Of a stretch of DNA of 64,000 nucleotides, positions 36,858-46,400 are shown in pieces; position 1 is the first letter of the stretch, and every line of letters begins with the position of its first letter. The notes below the pieces were generated by a model. The model had not been told where the DNA came from and made no database searches. It worked only from the letters and a program-made list of their open reading frames with translations. A program made the translations under genes and the position numbers. Source of the stretch: Desulfonema magnum (GTDB taxonomy: Bacteria; Desulfobacterota; Desulfobacteria; Desulfobacterales; 4be13); the NCBI RefSeq assembly GCF_017377395.1, contig NZ_CP061800.1, forward strand, positions 6,159,633 to 6,223,632. The letters run 5' to 3'.

Positions 36858-37050
36858 CTCAAAAGCGACACCTTGTTGGTGCAAACCTCAGATAGCCGTG
36901 CGTTTGCTCTGATATTTCGCTTTGAAAGATCGGACTTGGTATTTTCAGCAAGTTAAACCGTGAATTTCAAAGCGGTTTCTTTAATATGAAAAAAATCTTT
37001 GCAAAGCCTTATGGTTCTAAGGATAGCTGGCGCAAGGTGTCGCTTTTGAG
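36858..37050. mobile_element. 193-bp MITE-like element, 18-bp inverted ends
   Basis: CTCAAAAGCGACACCTTG at 36858-36875 is exactly inverted at 37033-37050. The element sits inside the decayed phosphatase gene and has no coding capacity. Confidence 0.7.
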
Positions 37051-37089
37051 TATAAAGTGATGTTCATGTCACCGCTCATAAACATTCAT

Positions 37090-37256
37090 ATAGTACTTAG
37101 ATTTAGGTATGTCCCGGCATGATTTTTGCATGGGAAGGTTGTCCCGGAAAAAAAGCCGTTTCCGGGCCTGAAAATTTCATTCGTCCGTTCGGAATCCCGG
37201 AGGCCGCCTCTGTATGCAACTTTCGTGCCAGGACATACCTAAATCTAAATACTATA
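37090..37256. mobile_element. MITE-like element with long inverted ends, inserted at TA
   Basis: TAGTACTTAGATTTAGGTAT (37091-37110) and the inverse at 37234-37254 match at all but one position, and similarity extends outward to TATA and inward to GTCC-GGCA. Removing it leaving one TA joins two segments that align with the intact phosphatase gene, so this is an insertion with TA duplication. Confidence 0.75.
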
Positions 37257-37638
37257 TACATAATTTCATTAAGTTTTACAACAATATTCCGCATATCGAA
37301 GCCAAGATTGGTTTTGCTGATCCTCGATAATCAGGTTTTTTTCTGTCTCCGATTTATCTATCATACATAAGCATACGCAAATATCATGCCATAATTTATA
37401 GTTTTCCGTTTTTCAACCGGTTTTTCCCCAAATTTGCCAACAAAAATTTTGACAAAACCAATGAAATGGTAAAATATCGAAAGAAAAGACCTGATGCAGA
37501 TTTTTTAAAAAAAAGGGGGGTGGTGACACCGTGAAAAGAATGTGTCCGGGCTGAGTTCCTGGTGAATTCAGCTTTCATGTCTCGTGTTTGCATACGAATG
37601 ACTGATCTTAATTTATCCCAAAAAACAGAGGTAAGAAA

Positions 37639-40600
37639 ATGAAAAAAATTGCACTATCAATAATGGCTTTGCTTGTTGTCTTTATGGTCGGCGGAATGAC
37701 TCACGCGGATGAAGATGTGATTTGCGCTCAGGTCATCACTTACGGCCTGGACCCGGAAACCGGGGACTGGCTTGAATTTCCCACACCTTGTGATGTTCCT
37801 GAAGGTTGGGAAACATCTGCAAGCCTGCCCGCGGATGACGTTATCAATCCGAGTGAGGACGGTACTGCAAAAGATATAGCCGTGCCAACGCTGATCAGTG
37901 AATCTGACACGCCGACACCGGTTCTGTTTTCCTGTGATGCGGACTGCAATGGTGACGGTGTGTTGAACCGAAAAGATCTGAATGAAAAGAAAAAGATAAA
38001 AGATAAGGAATTTAAAACCTGGAAAAAAAAGTGCTGGAAATCCCAGGCAGCGTGCGGAGATTACAATGCCGACGGCAAGGTGAACAAGAAAGACCTGAAG
38101 GCAAAGAAGGCAGATAAACAACAGGAAATAGAAATCTGGAAAAAAGACTGCTGGCTGCCCGGGGTCATCGCACAATCCGAATCAGACGATCTTTCCGAAA
38201 AAAACAAAGTCAGTGAGTGCGGCGGGTTTGATACGGAAGATGCGGATGCTGATACCGAGAGAAACGCGGGTTCTAAGAATGAACGGCTGATTTGGGAATA
38301 TGATAAAAAATCAAAGATGCTGAAGTTTCTGAATAAGAATGTCTGGCTCAACTGCTGCGGGGAACGTTCCGTGACCATATCTCTGAATGAGAAAACAGGG
38401 GCATATGACATCTATGAAACAGATAAGGCTGAAATGGACGGTGATGAGCCGCTTCGCTGCGATTGCGAATGCTTTTTTGATTTCAAAGTCAGGATGGCTG
38501 ACGTGGATTCCGGAATCATCAAAGTAAAACTTTTCCGCATTATTTCAGACTATGAGGAACCCATGTTCCAGGTGTGGAGAGGAGATGTGGACCTGAGCGA
38601 GGGGCAGGGCGATATTCTGATCCAAAAGCAATCCGGATTCGTATCGGCCGCAGATGAAGACGCCATGAAATATACTGCTCTTGGGGAAGATGATGCTGGT
38701 GCGGCACCTGAAAGCAATGATGTTGCCAGGGAGATTGAAGAAGCTGACATCATTAAGATTGACGGTACAAATCTGTACATCCTGAACCGGTACCGGGGGC
38801 TGTTTATCTGTGATATTTCACAGCCTGACAATCCCTCAGTCACCGGGCAGGTTTCTGTGACCGGAAATCCGGTTGAAATGTATATCAAAGAGAATCTGGC
38901 CTATGTTATTGTGTCTGATCTGAATTCAGGCATTTATCCGCTCCTGGGCGCGGCTGAGAACGGGCTTCCTTCCGCATCCGAGCCTGGAAGCCGGATTAAT
39001 GTGCTGGATATCAGCGATAAGACCAGACCGAAATTAGCTGATTCTTTTACTTTGGAAGGCGAAGTCACTGACTCCCGTATTGTCGGCGATATCCTTTATG
39101 TGGTTTCCTCTGAAAATCCTTATTATTATTATTGGAGAGGCGAATCCCTGATGGTGGATGCTGTTTCCGAGGATGAGAGTATTGCCGCACCGATTACGGA
39201 GCAACTTCCTGAGCGGAGCGTTTATGTGGCCTCGATGAATGTGTCTGACCCGAATAATATCCGAGAGGTTGACCGGGAAGATTTCACCGGAGCGGCCCAG
39301 TATGTTCATGTGACGGAAAAGGCCATTTTTATCTCATCCGGCAGTGATTATTACGCGGATAATAAAACAACGCTGACTTATGTTGATATTTCCGATCCCG
39401 CGGGAATGATAACACAGAGAGGTTCTGCGGATGTCCGGGGACGCGTCGCGGATGAGTTCAAAATGGATTACAATAATGGCTATCTGCGTGTGTGTACTTA
39501 TGACTGGAACGACAATGGTGTCAGCAATCTTTTTGTCATTGATGTCACTGATCCCGATAATATGACGCAGACAGGCAGCGTGGAACTGGGCAGGGGCGAG
39601 CAGCTGTTTGCCACTCGGTTTGACGGGGACCGTGCCTATATGGTGACTTACGAGCGCAAGGATCCGCTCTGGGTGATTGATCTCAGTGATCCGACTCAGC
39701 CCACAATCAGAGGCGAACTCATTGTGCCGGGATGGTCAACACACATCGAGCCGAGAGGCGATATCCTGATTGCCCTGGGCGTGGATGATACAGATGGCTG
39801 GAAGGTCGCGGTTTCTTTGTTTGATGTTGCGGATCCGGAAAAACCCGGGCTGATCAGACGCGTGTCTTTCGGAGAGGAAAACGGGTGGAGCAGTTCTTCC
39901 GCACACGGAGATGTCAAAGCCCTTACCATCCTGGATGACATGGGGCTGATTCTGCTGCCGTATTCGTTCTCCGATTACAGTGACGGCAATTACCGCACAG
40001 AAAGCCGTTTGCAACTGATTGATTACTCTGCCAGTGATCTCACGGCTCGCGGCTGGGTCACTCAGAAAGGAAGCGTGCTGCGCAGCCGCAGTTTCCAGGA
40101 TCGCCTTTTCTCAGTGTCTGATGATGAATTTCAGGTAATTAACGCGGCCAACCGTGACAAACCTGTTGTGACAGCCACTCGGACACTGGTCCGCAATATT
40201 TCTGATTTTATGCCGCTTGAAAATGGTCATGGCGTGCAGGTGGTCGTTGAAGGCGACGGAAAATATATGCTGAGATCGGTTTCCCTGTCTGATCCTGAAG
40301 CCTCGGACAGCATGGGCCAAATTGCTTTGGAGGATGCCGGATGGTATTCCGCCATCATTGGCAACGGCAATCTTGTGTATGTCATCTCCAATCGCTATGA
40401 ATATGAGGAGCGTCCTGAAGCGGAGGACGTTGATATTTACAGGCCGGTTTATAATCATTTCTCCAGGGTCCGGGTCTTTGATTTTTCCACAGCCTCAGAT
40501 CCTAAAATGCGAGGATATGTTGATGTCCCGGGGAATTATTATAATTCGGTGTCATTGAAAGGCGGGGGCCTTATTTACCCTTATCATACGCAGGGGCAGA

Positions 40601-41466
40601 TTGTCCAAGTGAAAAATGATGTCCTGGTGTTCCCAATGGTGAACAATTATTACAGACCTGTGTATTATGATATTGCTTTTGATGAGGAAACCGGGAAACC
40701 CCTGGAGGAAAAGCCGGAACCGGAAGTGTTTAACGGACTGATTGTTGCGGATCTGTCAGACCCGGATGCGCCTGAAGTGGTTACGGAATTCCCCATTGAA
40801 TTTCAGGGAACCAGCGGCTATTTTGCTAAAAATGATGTGGTGTATTTCAGCTATAAAGAGTATATGGAAAACGACAATCCTGAGCGACCCGAGGCGCAGT
40901 ATTACCTGGGCAGGGTGGATATGTCTGATCTTTCAAATCCGGAACTGCTGGCTTCAATAAATATTCCCGGGGTTTGTGTCGGAATGAATGCCCAGGGAAC
41001 TTATGCTTACACCACTGACAGCCAGTGGGGGCCTGAGGATGATTATTCCCAGGTTTATTCCTTCAAGACTGTGAAAATCGAAGATGACAAGGCGTTTCTC
41101 GCGGACAGTGTTGAACTGGACACTTATTTTTATAACTTCGTGATTGCTGACGGACTGGCATATCTTTCCGGCGGGAACTGGTGGGGATATTCCGGCAGCC
41201 TTATGGTGATTGACCTTGGCGATCCTGAGAATCTGACGGTTTATAAAAACGAACTGTCCGGAGGAGGCAATGTCATCGGTGCCAAAAAGCGCAAAGTGTT
41301 TGCCACGACCTCTGGCGGTATTGCCTGCTATGACAGTTCTGATCCCGGCAACCTCAGTCTTGATGAGTTCAGAAGCCAGGGCGGATGGTATAACCGGATT
41401 ATCTTTACGGACTCTGATGCTTATATGCCCATGGGCTATTACGGGATGTGGGTAAAAAATCTTTAA
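37639..41466 (+). CDS. Large secreted beta-propeller protein with dockerin-like calcium loops
   Basis: A 1275-residue exported protein (signal peptide ending near MTHA-D). At about 98-170 two EF-hand/dockerin-like calcium loops, DADCNGDGVLNRKDLNEKKK and GDYNADGKVNKKDLKAKKA, each end in a W-K-K-x-CW segment, and cysteines punctuate this part. From about residue 355 (EIEEADIIKIDGTNLYILNR) to the end are propeller blades of the LVIVD / PF09826 type, with repeated phrases such as LFICDISQPDNP, INVLDISDKTRP, VIDLSDPTQP, LIVADLSDPDAP. This is a cell-surface or secreted binding protein; a ligand cannot be named. A ribosome-binding site AGAGGTAAG precedes the ATG. It appears monocistronic, with a hairpin 24 bases past the stop. 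Confidence 0.88.
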   Translation: MKKIALSIMALLVVFMVGGMTHADEDVICAQVITYGLDPETGDWLEFPTPCDVPEGWETSASLPADDVINPSEDGTAKDIAVPTLISESDTPTPVLFSCDADCNGDGVLNRKDLNEKKKIKDKEFKTWKKKCWKSQAACGDYNADGKVNKKDLKAKKADKQQEIEIWKKDCWLPGVIAQSESDDLSEKNKVSECGGFDTEDADADTERNAGSKNERLIWEYDKKSKMLKFLNKNVWLNCCGERSVTISLNEKTGAYDIYETDKAEMDGDEPLRCDCECFFDFKVRMADVDSGIIKVKLFRIISDYEEPMFQVWRGDVDLSEGQGDILIQKQSGFVSAADEDAMKYTALGEDDAGAAPESNDVAREIEEADIIKIDGTNLYILNRYRGLFICDISQPDNPSVTGQVSVTGNPVEMYIKENLAYVIVSDLNSGIYPLLGAAENGLPSASEPGSRINVLDISDKTRPKLADSFTLEGEVTDSRIVGDILYVVSSENPYYYYWRGESLMVDAVSEDESIAAPITEQLPERSVYVASMNVSDPNNIREVDREDFTGAAQYVHVTEKAIFISSGSDYYADNKTTLTYVDISDPAGMITQRGSADVRGRVADEFKMDYNNGYLRVCTYDWNDNGVSNLFVIDVTDPDNMTQTGSVELGRGEQLFATRFDGDRAYMVTYERKDPLWVIDLSDPTQPTIRGELIVPGWSTHIEPRGDILIALGVDDTDGWKVAVSLFDVADPEKPGLIRRVSFGEENGWSSSSAHGDVKALTILDDMGLILLPYSFSDYSDGNYRTESRLQLIDYSASDLTARGWVTQKGSVLRSRSFQDRLFSVSDDEFQVINAANRDKPVVTATRTLVRNISDFMPLENGHGVQVVVEGDGKYMLRSVSLSDPEASDSMGQIALEDAGWYSAIIGNGNLVYVISNRYEYEERPEAEDVDIYRPVYNHFSRVRVFDFSTASDPKMRGYVDVPGNYYNSVSLKGGGLIYPYHTQGQIVQVKNDVLVFPMVNNYYRPVYYDIAFDEETGKPLEEKPEPEVFNGLIVADLSDPDAPEVVTEFPIEFQGTSGYFAKNDVVYFSYKEYMENDNPERPEAQYYLGRVDMSDLSNPELLASINIPGVCVGMNAQGTYAYTTDSQWGPEDDYSQVYSFKTVKIEDDKAFLADSVELDTYFYNFVIADGLAYLSGGNWWGYSGSLMVIDLGDPENLTVYKNELSGGGNVIGAKKRKVFATTSGGIACYDSSDPGNLSLDEFRSQGGWYNRIIFTDSDAYMPMGYYGMWVKNL

Positions 41467-41489
41467 TTTTTCAATAAAACCATAAATCT

Positions 41490-41522
41490 GAGGAGTGCCA
41501 AAGATCGGTTTTGGCATTCCTC
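41490..41522 (+). terminator. Hairpin terminator of the beta-propeller gene
   Basis: GAGGAGTGCCAAA and TTTTGGCATTCCTC form a 13-bp stem with a short loop, 24 bases after the stop. A pyrimidine-rich tail follows. The arm sequence resembles the terminator at 5688-5714. Confidence 0.7.
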
Positions 41523-41636
41523 ATCCCTCCTTCATTTTTCTGATTAGGGATTTCCCCAAAAATAAAATACCCGGTGTAATACCCTACATTTTTTATATCG
41601 GGTATATTTGGACGGCTTAGTCCTGTACATATCAGA

Positions 41637-41765
41637 TTACGACTCATCTGTATCAATATCAGTTTCACCCGTTGTTTCCTCTGCAAGCAGGATACCGAGA
41701 TTTGAAATAAAGTTCCGCTCAGGGTGAGCCAGATATTGCGCCCTGATTTTAATAGCACTGGGCAT
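41637..41765 (-). CDS. Possible 42-residue peptide or gene remnant
   Basis: From ATG 41765 the minus strand reads MPSAIKIRAQYLAHPERNFI then SNLGILLAEETTGETDIDTDES and stop. The composition looks protein-like, but no ribosome-binding site is clear and no family is recognised. It may be the C-terminal remnant of a decayed gene. Confidence 0.25.
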   Translation of the reverse strand: MPSAIKIRAQYLAHPERNFISNLGILLAEETTGETDIDTDES

Positions 41766-42464
41766 TACAGACAAAGGATTCTCACTGAGGCAGCTTCTCA
41801 TGCTTCAGAAAGCCGGCATACTGCGATAATCCCATTGAACTGAACCAGTGCCGACAGGGCGGGGAAGAAACCCGGCTTTTTCCGGCGGGAGCGACACTTC
41901 GTCCGGGGAAAAACCCGGTTTTCTCTGTTGTCCTGAACACAGCCCGGAAACTTTTCGATCTACTGATTGTATGAAAAATTATAAATATCATCCTGCCCGC
42001 ATGGATAAAAACAGACCGCCTAAACGCGGAACTACGATGCTGATGTTGTAAAATGCGTGCTGAGAACTTCCAAGTCAGAACTTGACAAATTGTCTTTAAA
42101 AGTGGATAAAGTTATTTGATTTACCATAAAAATACATATAGCAAGCGTATTTACCTCCTTGAAAAAAATGATTTTCATAGGTGTGGGTAAAAAAAGCGTT
42201 TTCATAGCTGTTTGCCATGAAAATACATTTTCATGATCAGGAGTGGTCCCCTTGGTCATGAACATTTAGTTAAACTTAAAATGAGCGATTAGCCGTCAGT
42301 TTTCAAATCAGCCACAGGCTCCCCGGCATGTGATGAGAGAACAGAGTCCCGCCCGGAAGGAAAGAGATAATTAACTGCGAAAATGCTGAGTTGCTAAGAA
42401 CTGACATCTGAGTGCTGAAAACGGATTGCTCATTTTAGGTCAGATCAACAGATAAATCAGAATA
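41766..42464. repeat. Intergenic region with AAACCCGGC palindrome and CATGAAAAT repeats
   Basis: A palindrome at about 41870-41926 (arms AGAAACCCGGCTTTTTCC and GGGGAAAAACCCGGTTTTCT) is followed by CGGAAACTTTTCGATCTACTG at 41945-41965, a half copy of the outer arm at 29867-30010. At about 42165-42245 is a unit with TTTGCCATGAAAATACATTTTC, related to the 99-bp tandem repeat at 57981-58178. No gene is supported. Confidence 0.65.
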
Positions 42465-42479
42465 ATGAGGAAAATGAAC

Positions 42480-43928
42480 ATGACAATTCGCGTTTACAAT
42501 ACGTTAAGCAGAAAAAAAGAAGATTTTAATCCCATTGAACCCGGCAAAGTAAAAATGTATGTCTGCGGCCCCACAGTTTATGATTACTGCCACATTGGTC
42601 ATGCAAGGTCTGTTGTCACTTTTGATGTTATTGCACGCTATTTCAGATACCGGGGCTTTGAGGTGACGTATGTCAGAAATTTTACAGATGTTGACGACAA
42701 GATCATCAGACGGGCCAATGAAACAGGCGTTGATTCCCGGGAGATTTCTGAAAAATTCATCAGGGAATTCTATAATGATATGGATGCGCTCAATGTCGGA
42801 CGGGCTGATTTTGAACCCAAAGTCACTGAATACATTGAGGAGATCAAGGACTTTGTTTTAAAACTGATTGAAAAGGGCAATGCTTATCAGACAGATGGCG
42901 ATGTGTATTATTCTGTTGAATCATTCAAAGAATATGGAAAACTTTCAGGCCGCAAGCTGGAAGATATGGAGGCCGGTGCCAGGGTTGACATAGATGAAAG
43001 AAAACACAATCCCTTTGATTTCGCGTTATGGAAATCTTCCAAACCCGGAGAACCTGCGTGGGACAGTCCCTGGGGAAAGGGCAGACCCGGATGGCATATC
43101 GAATGTTCGGCAATGAGCAGTAAATTACTGGGAGAGACCTTTGATATTCATGGCGGCGGCAAGGACCTTATCTTTCCGCATCATGAAAATGAAATTGCCC
43201 AGTCAGAAGGGGCTTATGAAAAGCCTTTTGCCAGATATTGGATGCACAACGGTTTTATAAATATCAATCAGGAAAAAATGTCAAAATCCCTGGGGAATTT
43301 TCTGATGATAAAGGATGTGCTGAAATCTTATCATCCTGAAACCATCCGTGTTTTTCTGCTTTCCAATCATTACCGCAGTCCCATTGATTTTACAGATAAG
43401 GCAATGGATGAGGCAAGTTCGGGACTTGATAAAATTTATGCCCTGCTTGAACGGGTCGAAACAGTGACAGGTATGTCCCCGAATGAAGGCGGAGACCCTG
43501 GAAAAAGCGGAGAATACTGGAACCGCTTTACTGAGGCCATGGATGATGATTTTAATACTGCCAAAGCCATTGGTGTTCTTTTTGATGCGGTCCGCAACAT
43601 CAATCGCACATTGGATGAAAATTCAGAGCGTCTTTCTGATGCATTGAAAAATACGGTTCACTCGGAACGGTCAGATATCGTAAAAATGGGCCGCATACTC
43701 GGAATATTCACAGAATCCCCCAAAGTTTATTTCGAGAAAAAGAAACGCCAGGGGCTTGAAGAAAAATCCATTGATCCGGCAGGCATTGATCAGCTGGTCC
43801 GGGAACGCTCAGAGGCTCGAAAGGCAAAAAACTGGGCAAGGGCAGATGAAATCAGGAAACAGCTTGAGGAGATGAATATTGTACTTGAAGATCGGCCGGA
43901 AGGCACTGTTTGGAGAATTGAGAATTGA
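42480..43928 (+). CDS. cysS: Cysteinyl-tRNA synthetase
   Basis: A 482-residue class I aminoacyl-tRNA synthetase that charges tRNA-Cys. The HIGH motif is in CGPTVYDYCHIGHARS and KMSKS in EKMSKSLGN. Zinc ligands are the first cysteine of that segment, the cysteine in WHIECSAMS and the histidine/glutamate in FPHHENE. The C-terminal anticodon-binding part ends in LEDRPEGTVWRIEN, as usual. Two upstream in-frame ATGs (42465 and 42474) exist, but AGGA at 42468-42471 is 8 bases before ATG 42480, and MTIRVYNTLSRKKE is the typical N-terminus. It stands alone. Confidence 0.97.
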   Translation: MTIRVYNTLSRKKEDFNPIEPGKVKMYVCGPTVYDYCHIGHARSVVTFDVIARYFRYRGFEVTYVRNFTDVDDKIIRRANETGVDSREISEKFIREFYNDMDALNVGRADFEPKVTEYIEEIKDFVLKLIEKGNAYQTDGDVYYSVESFKEYGKLSGRKLEDMEAGARVDIDERKHNPFDFALWKSSKPGEPAWDSPWGKGRPGWHIECSAMSSKLLGETFDIHGGGKDLIFPHHENEIAQSEGAYEKPFARYWMHNGFININQEKMSKSLGNFLMIKDVLKSYHPETIRVFLLSNHYRSPIDFTDKAMDEASSGLDKIYALLERVETVTGMSPNEGGDPGKSGEYWNRFTEAMDDDFNTAKAIGVLFDAVRNINRTLDENSERLSDALKNTVHSERSDIVKMGRILGIFTESPKVYFEKKKRQGLEEKSIDPAGIDQLVRERSEARKAKNWARADEIRKQLEEMNIVLEDRPEGTVWRIEN

Positions 43929-44085
43929 AAATTAGTGCTTAATTAATTGTAAAATAAGCATATATTCCACATAAAGAATGAGGGGCTGAAGCGTAACGCA
44001 ACCGATCTTCACTCTGTCTCCGATATAAGAGCGCTGCGCCTCGCCTTCTCTCTATGACTATTTTAGCTTGAAAGATGAGGATGCT

Positions 44086-45090
44086 ATGTCTATAAAAAAA
44101 TTGTATTGTTTTATGATGCTGATCGTCTTTTGTATTTGCGGATTATTTCCCCATATGTCTCAGGCAGCCCCGTTCAAGGTTCTGGTGGTCATGAGCTATA
44201 ATTTGGAGAAATATGCATGGGTCAGAGAAATTAAAGAGGGGATAGATTCCGTGCTGGCATCTGACTGTGAGATGAAATATTTTTATATGGATACAAAAAC
44301 AGATTTTGAAGGGGGACCCCGGAAAGCAAAAGAGGCTTTTGCTTTGTATCAGGAATTTCAGCCTGACGGTGTCATCGCTGCTGACGATAATGCTCAGTCT
44401 ATGTTTGTTGTTCCGTACCTGAAGGACAAGGTCAGGACACCGGTGATGTTTTGCGGAGTGAATGCAGAATCTGAGACATATGGATATCCGGCAACGAATG
44501 TGTCAGGAATTCTGGAACGACTGCATATCAACGCGTCTGTCGCATTTGCCCAGTGGCTTGTGCCGTCAATTAAAAGCGTCGGGTTTATTACAGAAAACAG
44601 TGCCACCGGAAAAGCCCTTTTAAAGCAGATTCAAAATGAGTCGGACACATATTCTGCAAAACTCGTTGCTTCCAAACTGCCGAAGACACTTAGAGAAGCA
44701 GTGGAAATGACGGAGGAACTAAAAAAAAAGTGTGACCTGTTACTACTGGGATCCATGGCAGGCATACCTGGTAAGGACGGTGTCCCTTTTACAGAAAAAG
44801 AGGTCACATCAGCGATAACAAAGACTTTTGGAAAACCTGTCATTGGCTCCACAGATAAGAACGTGGAATACGGCGCGTTGTGTGCGGTGCTTCGAACCGG
44901 CCAGGAACAGGGGGCCACGGCTGCACAGATGCTTCTGAAAGCCATGCGGGGAACGCCTGTTTCCGAACTCCCTGTCACCCGAAATCATCAGGGAAAGCGG
45001 ATAATCAACGCCACAGTGATGAAAAGATTAAATATCAGGCCCAGACCCGATGTATTAGGAGGGGCGGAATTGGTCAAAACAGAAGAATAG
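44086..45090 (+). CDS. ABC-type substrate-binding protein (PF04392-like)
   Basis: A 334-residue exported protein starting at ATG 44086 (GAGGA upstream; an earlier ATG at 44068 gives an unneeded extension). The signal peptide ends near SQAAPF. The fold resembles the ABC_sub_bind family: FKVLVVMSYNLEKYAWVREI, then DGVIAADDNAQSMFVVPYL, TPVMFCGVNAE, VGFITENSATGKALL and GKPVIGSTDKNVEYGALCAV. It is distantly related to the 13442 product. No transporter partners are nearby, so it could be an orphan sensor-binding protein. Confidence 0.82.
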   Translation: MSIKKLYCFMMLIVFCICGLFPHMSQAAPFKVLVVMSYNLEKYAWVREIKEGIDSVLASDCEMKYFYMDTKTDFEGGPRKAKEAFALYQEFQPDGVIAADDNAQSMFVVPYLKDKVRTPVMFCGVNAESETYGYPATNVSGILERLHINASVAFAQWLVPSIKSVGFITENSATGKALLKQIQNESDTYSAKLVASKLPKTLREAVEMTEELKKKCDLLLLGSMAGIPGKDGVPFTEKEVTSAITKTFGKPVIGSTDKNVEYGALCAVLRTGQEQGATAAQMLLKAMRGTPVSELPVTRNHQGKRIINATVMKRLNIRPRPDVLGGAELVKTEE

Positions 45091-45330
45091 CGTTCTCGTT
45101 GCTCTCGTTGCTCTCGTTCCCACGCTTTGCGTGGGAATGCAGTGCGGCAGCTTCGCGTCCTTCGTGTCCTGATAGCGGTCTCGTTCCCATGCTTTGCGTG
45201 GGAATGCAGCACGGACGCTTCGCGTCCTGATTTCGTCCGGTATCCAGGACGACAAGCATGGAAATGAGGTTAGTAAAGGCTTTTTCCATCTATTGATAAT
45301 TATCCATTATCCATTATCCATTATCCATTC
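45091..45330. repeat. REP-like CGTTCCCACGC palindromes and ATTATCC heptamers
   Basis: TCTCGTT units at 45093-45117 are followed by two palindromes of the type CGTTCCCACGCTTTGCGTGG (about 45115-45141) and CGTTCCCATGCTTTGCGTGG (about 45183-45208). Four 7-bp units of ATTATCC occupy 45299-45326 and run into the 3' end of rsmI (45314). Confidence 0.75.
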
Positions 45331-46168
45331 CCTTTTTTATCATCAGCGCCTCCTCATACACCTTATTTTTAGGAAGCCCGTATTTTTTTGCTATTTTTTT
45401 TGATAGTTCTGAAACCTGTAGTTGTTCTGTTTCCAAAGCGTTTTTTATTTCAGTTCTTACCGTGTCCAAAGGAACCGCTTCGTTTTCCTTACACCCGCTG
45501 ATCAGGAGAACACATTCCCCTTTTACCGAAGGACGTTCTTTTAAGGTATTAAGAATGTCAGACAACAAACCTCGAAGAAATTCTTCATGGATTTTGGTCA
45601 TCTCCCGGGCCAGAACACCATAGCGGTCCCCCATGACCGTTATGATTTCTTTTATGAAAGACAAAATGCGTTTCGGAGACTCATAAAATATGATGGTTCC
45701 GGTTTCACCGGAGAGTTTTTCCATCTGGGCCAGACGCTTTCCTTTTTTCTTCGCGGGAAACCCAATAAAAACAAAGGTGTCAGTAGGCAGCCCTGCGGCG
45801 CTGATTGCTGTAATAACAGCAGACACTCCCGGAACAGGAACAACAGTGATGCCGTTTTCAACAGCTTCTTTGACAAGCCAGTATCCCGGGTCAGACACAG
45901 AAGGCGTTCCCGCGTCTGACACAATCGCCACAGATGCCCCTTGTTTAAGCTTGTTGATCAGGCCCGGTGTCCGTTCCCTTTCATTATATTCGTGACAGGA
46001 AATAAGCTTTGTTCGGATATTGTGATATCCAAGGAATTTTCCTGTATGCCTTGTATCTTCGGCCGCGATAATATCCACTGTTTCAAGGGTATGAACAGCC
46101 CTTAATGTGATATCATCTTTGTTCCCTATGGGAGTGGCGACAATATAAAGTTTGCCTTTTTTATCCAT
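45314..46168 (-). CDS. rsmI: 16S rRNA (cytidine-1402 2'-O)-methyltransferase
   Basis: A 284-residue protein from ATG 46168, where MDKKGKLYIVATPIGNKDDI is the normal N-terminus. The open frame extends upstream to 46291, but those 41 codons are encoded by a palindromic repeat. Tetrapyrrole-methylase-fold motifs are present: AAEDTRHTGKFL, IVSDAGTPSVSDPGY, VPVPGVSAVITAISAAGLPT, and FYESPKRI. The enzyme methylates the ribose of C1402 in 16S rRNA using S-adenosylmethionine. The C-terminal tail (LETEQLQVSELSKKIAKKYG) is the usual HTH-like extension; its very end overlaps the ATTATCC heptamers, so the last residues (KKGMDNG) are repeat-derived. Confidence 0.94.
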   Translation of the reverse strand: MDKKGKLYIVATPIGNKDDITLRAVHTLETVDIIAAEDTRHTGKFLGYHNIRTKLISCHEYNERERTPGLINKLKQGASVAIVSDAGTPSVSDPGYWLVKEAVENGITVVPVPGVSAVITAISAAGLPTDTFVFIGFPAKKKGKRLAQMEKLSGETGTIIFYESPKRILSFIKEIITVMGDRYGVLAREMTKIHEEFLRGLLSDILNTLKERPSVKGECVLLISGCKENEAVPLDTVRTEIKNALETEQLQVSELSKKIAKKYGLPKNKVYEEALMIKKGMDNG

Positions 46169-46210
46169 AAATTTAATATCCGGACGCTGGTGCTTTCCGG
46201 GTTCCGGGGA

Positions 46211-46290
46211 GTGCGAAAATTTTATTTTCGCAGGGTTTATTTTCGCATGGCGTGATAACAGATGCTTTTTGCGAAAATAAAATTTTCGCA
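46211..46290. repeat. GTGCGAAAATTTTATTTTCGC inverted repeat upstream of rsmI
   Basis: Arms at about 46212-46233 and 46269-46290 are inverse copies of about 21 bases built on TGCGAAAATAAAATTTTCGC. An additional half unit TTTATTTTCGCATG lies between. It lies in the rsmI leader and produces a false upstream extension of the frame. Confidence 0.7.
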
Positions 46291-46400
46291 CGCCTTTGTG
46301 TTATTTTTTTTCATAACTCAGATTCATACTCAGTAATCATCACTTAGTCAATAATGAAATGAATTGTCAGTTAAAGATCAAGAAGATACCGATATCTGTG

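Larger units (their letters stand above)
36767..37320 (-). pseudogene. Decayed fourth SpoIIE-type phosphatase gene with two inserted MITE-like elements
   Basis: TTCTTTTCACGATTACCAAC at 36767 and the following 90 bases match the 3' ends of the phosphatase genes at 30180 and 34577. After an insert, 37056-37088 and 37259-37320 match the region encoding NEILYKNVRERL and the adjacent DARNVVV stretch (compare 34985-35070). The intervening part of the domain is deleted. Only about 250 bases of phosphatase sequence remain, in broken frames, so no protein is expected. Confidence 0.75.

Noticed and set aside
46169..46291. 41-codon upstream extension of rsmI
   Set aside because: Encoded by a TGCGAAAATAAAATTTTCGC palindrome; the family N-terminus starts at 46168.
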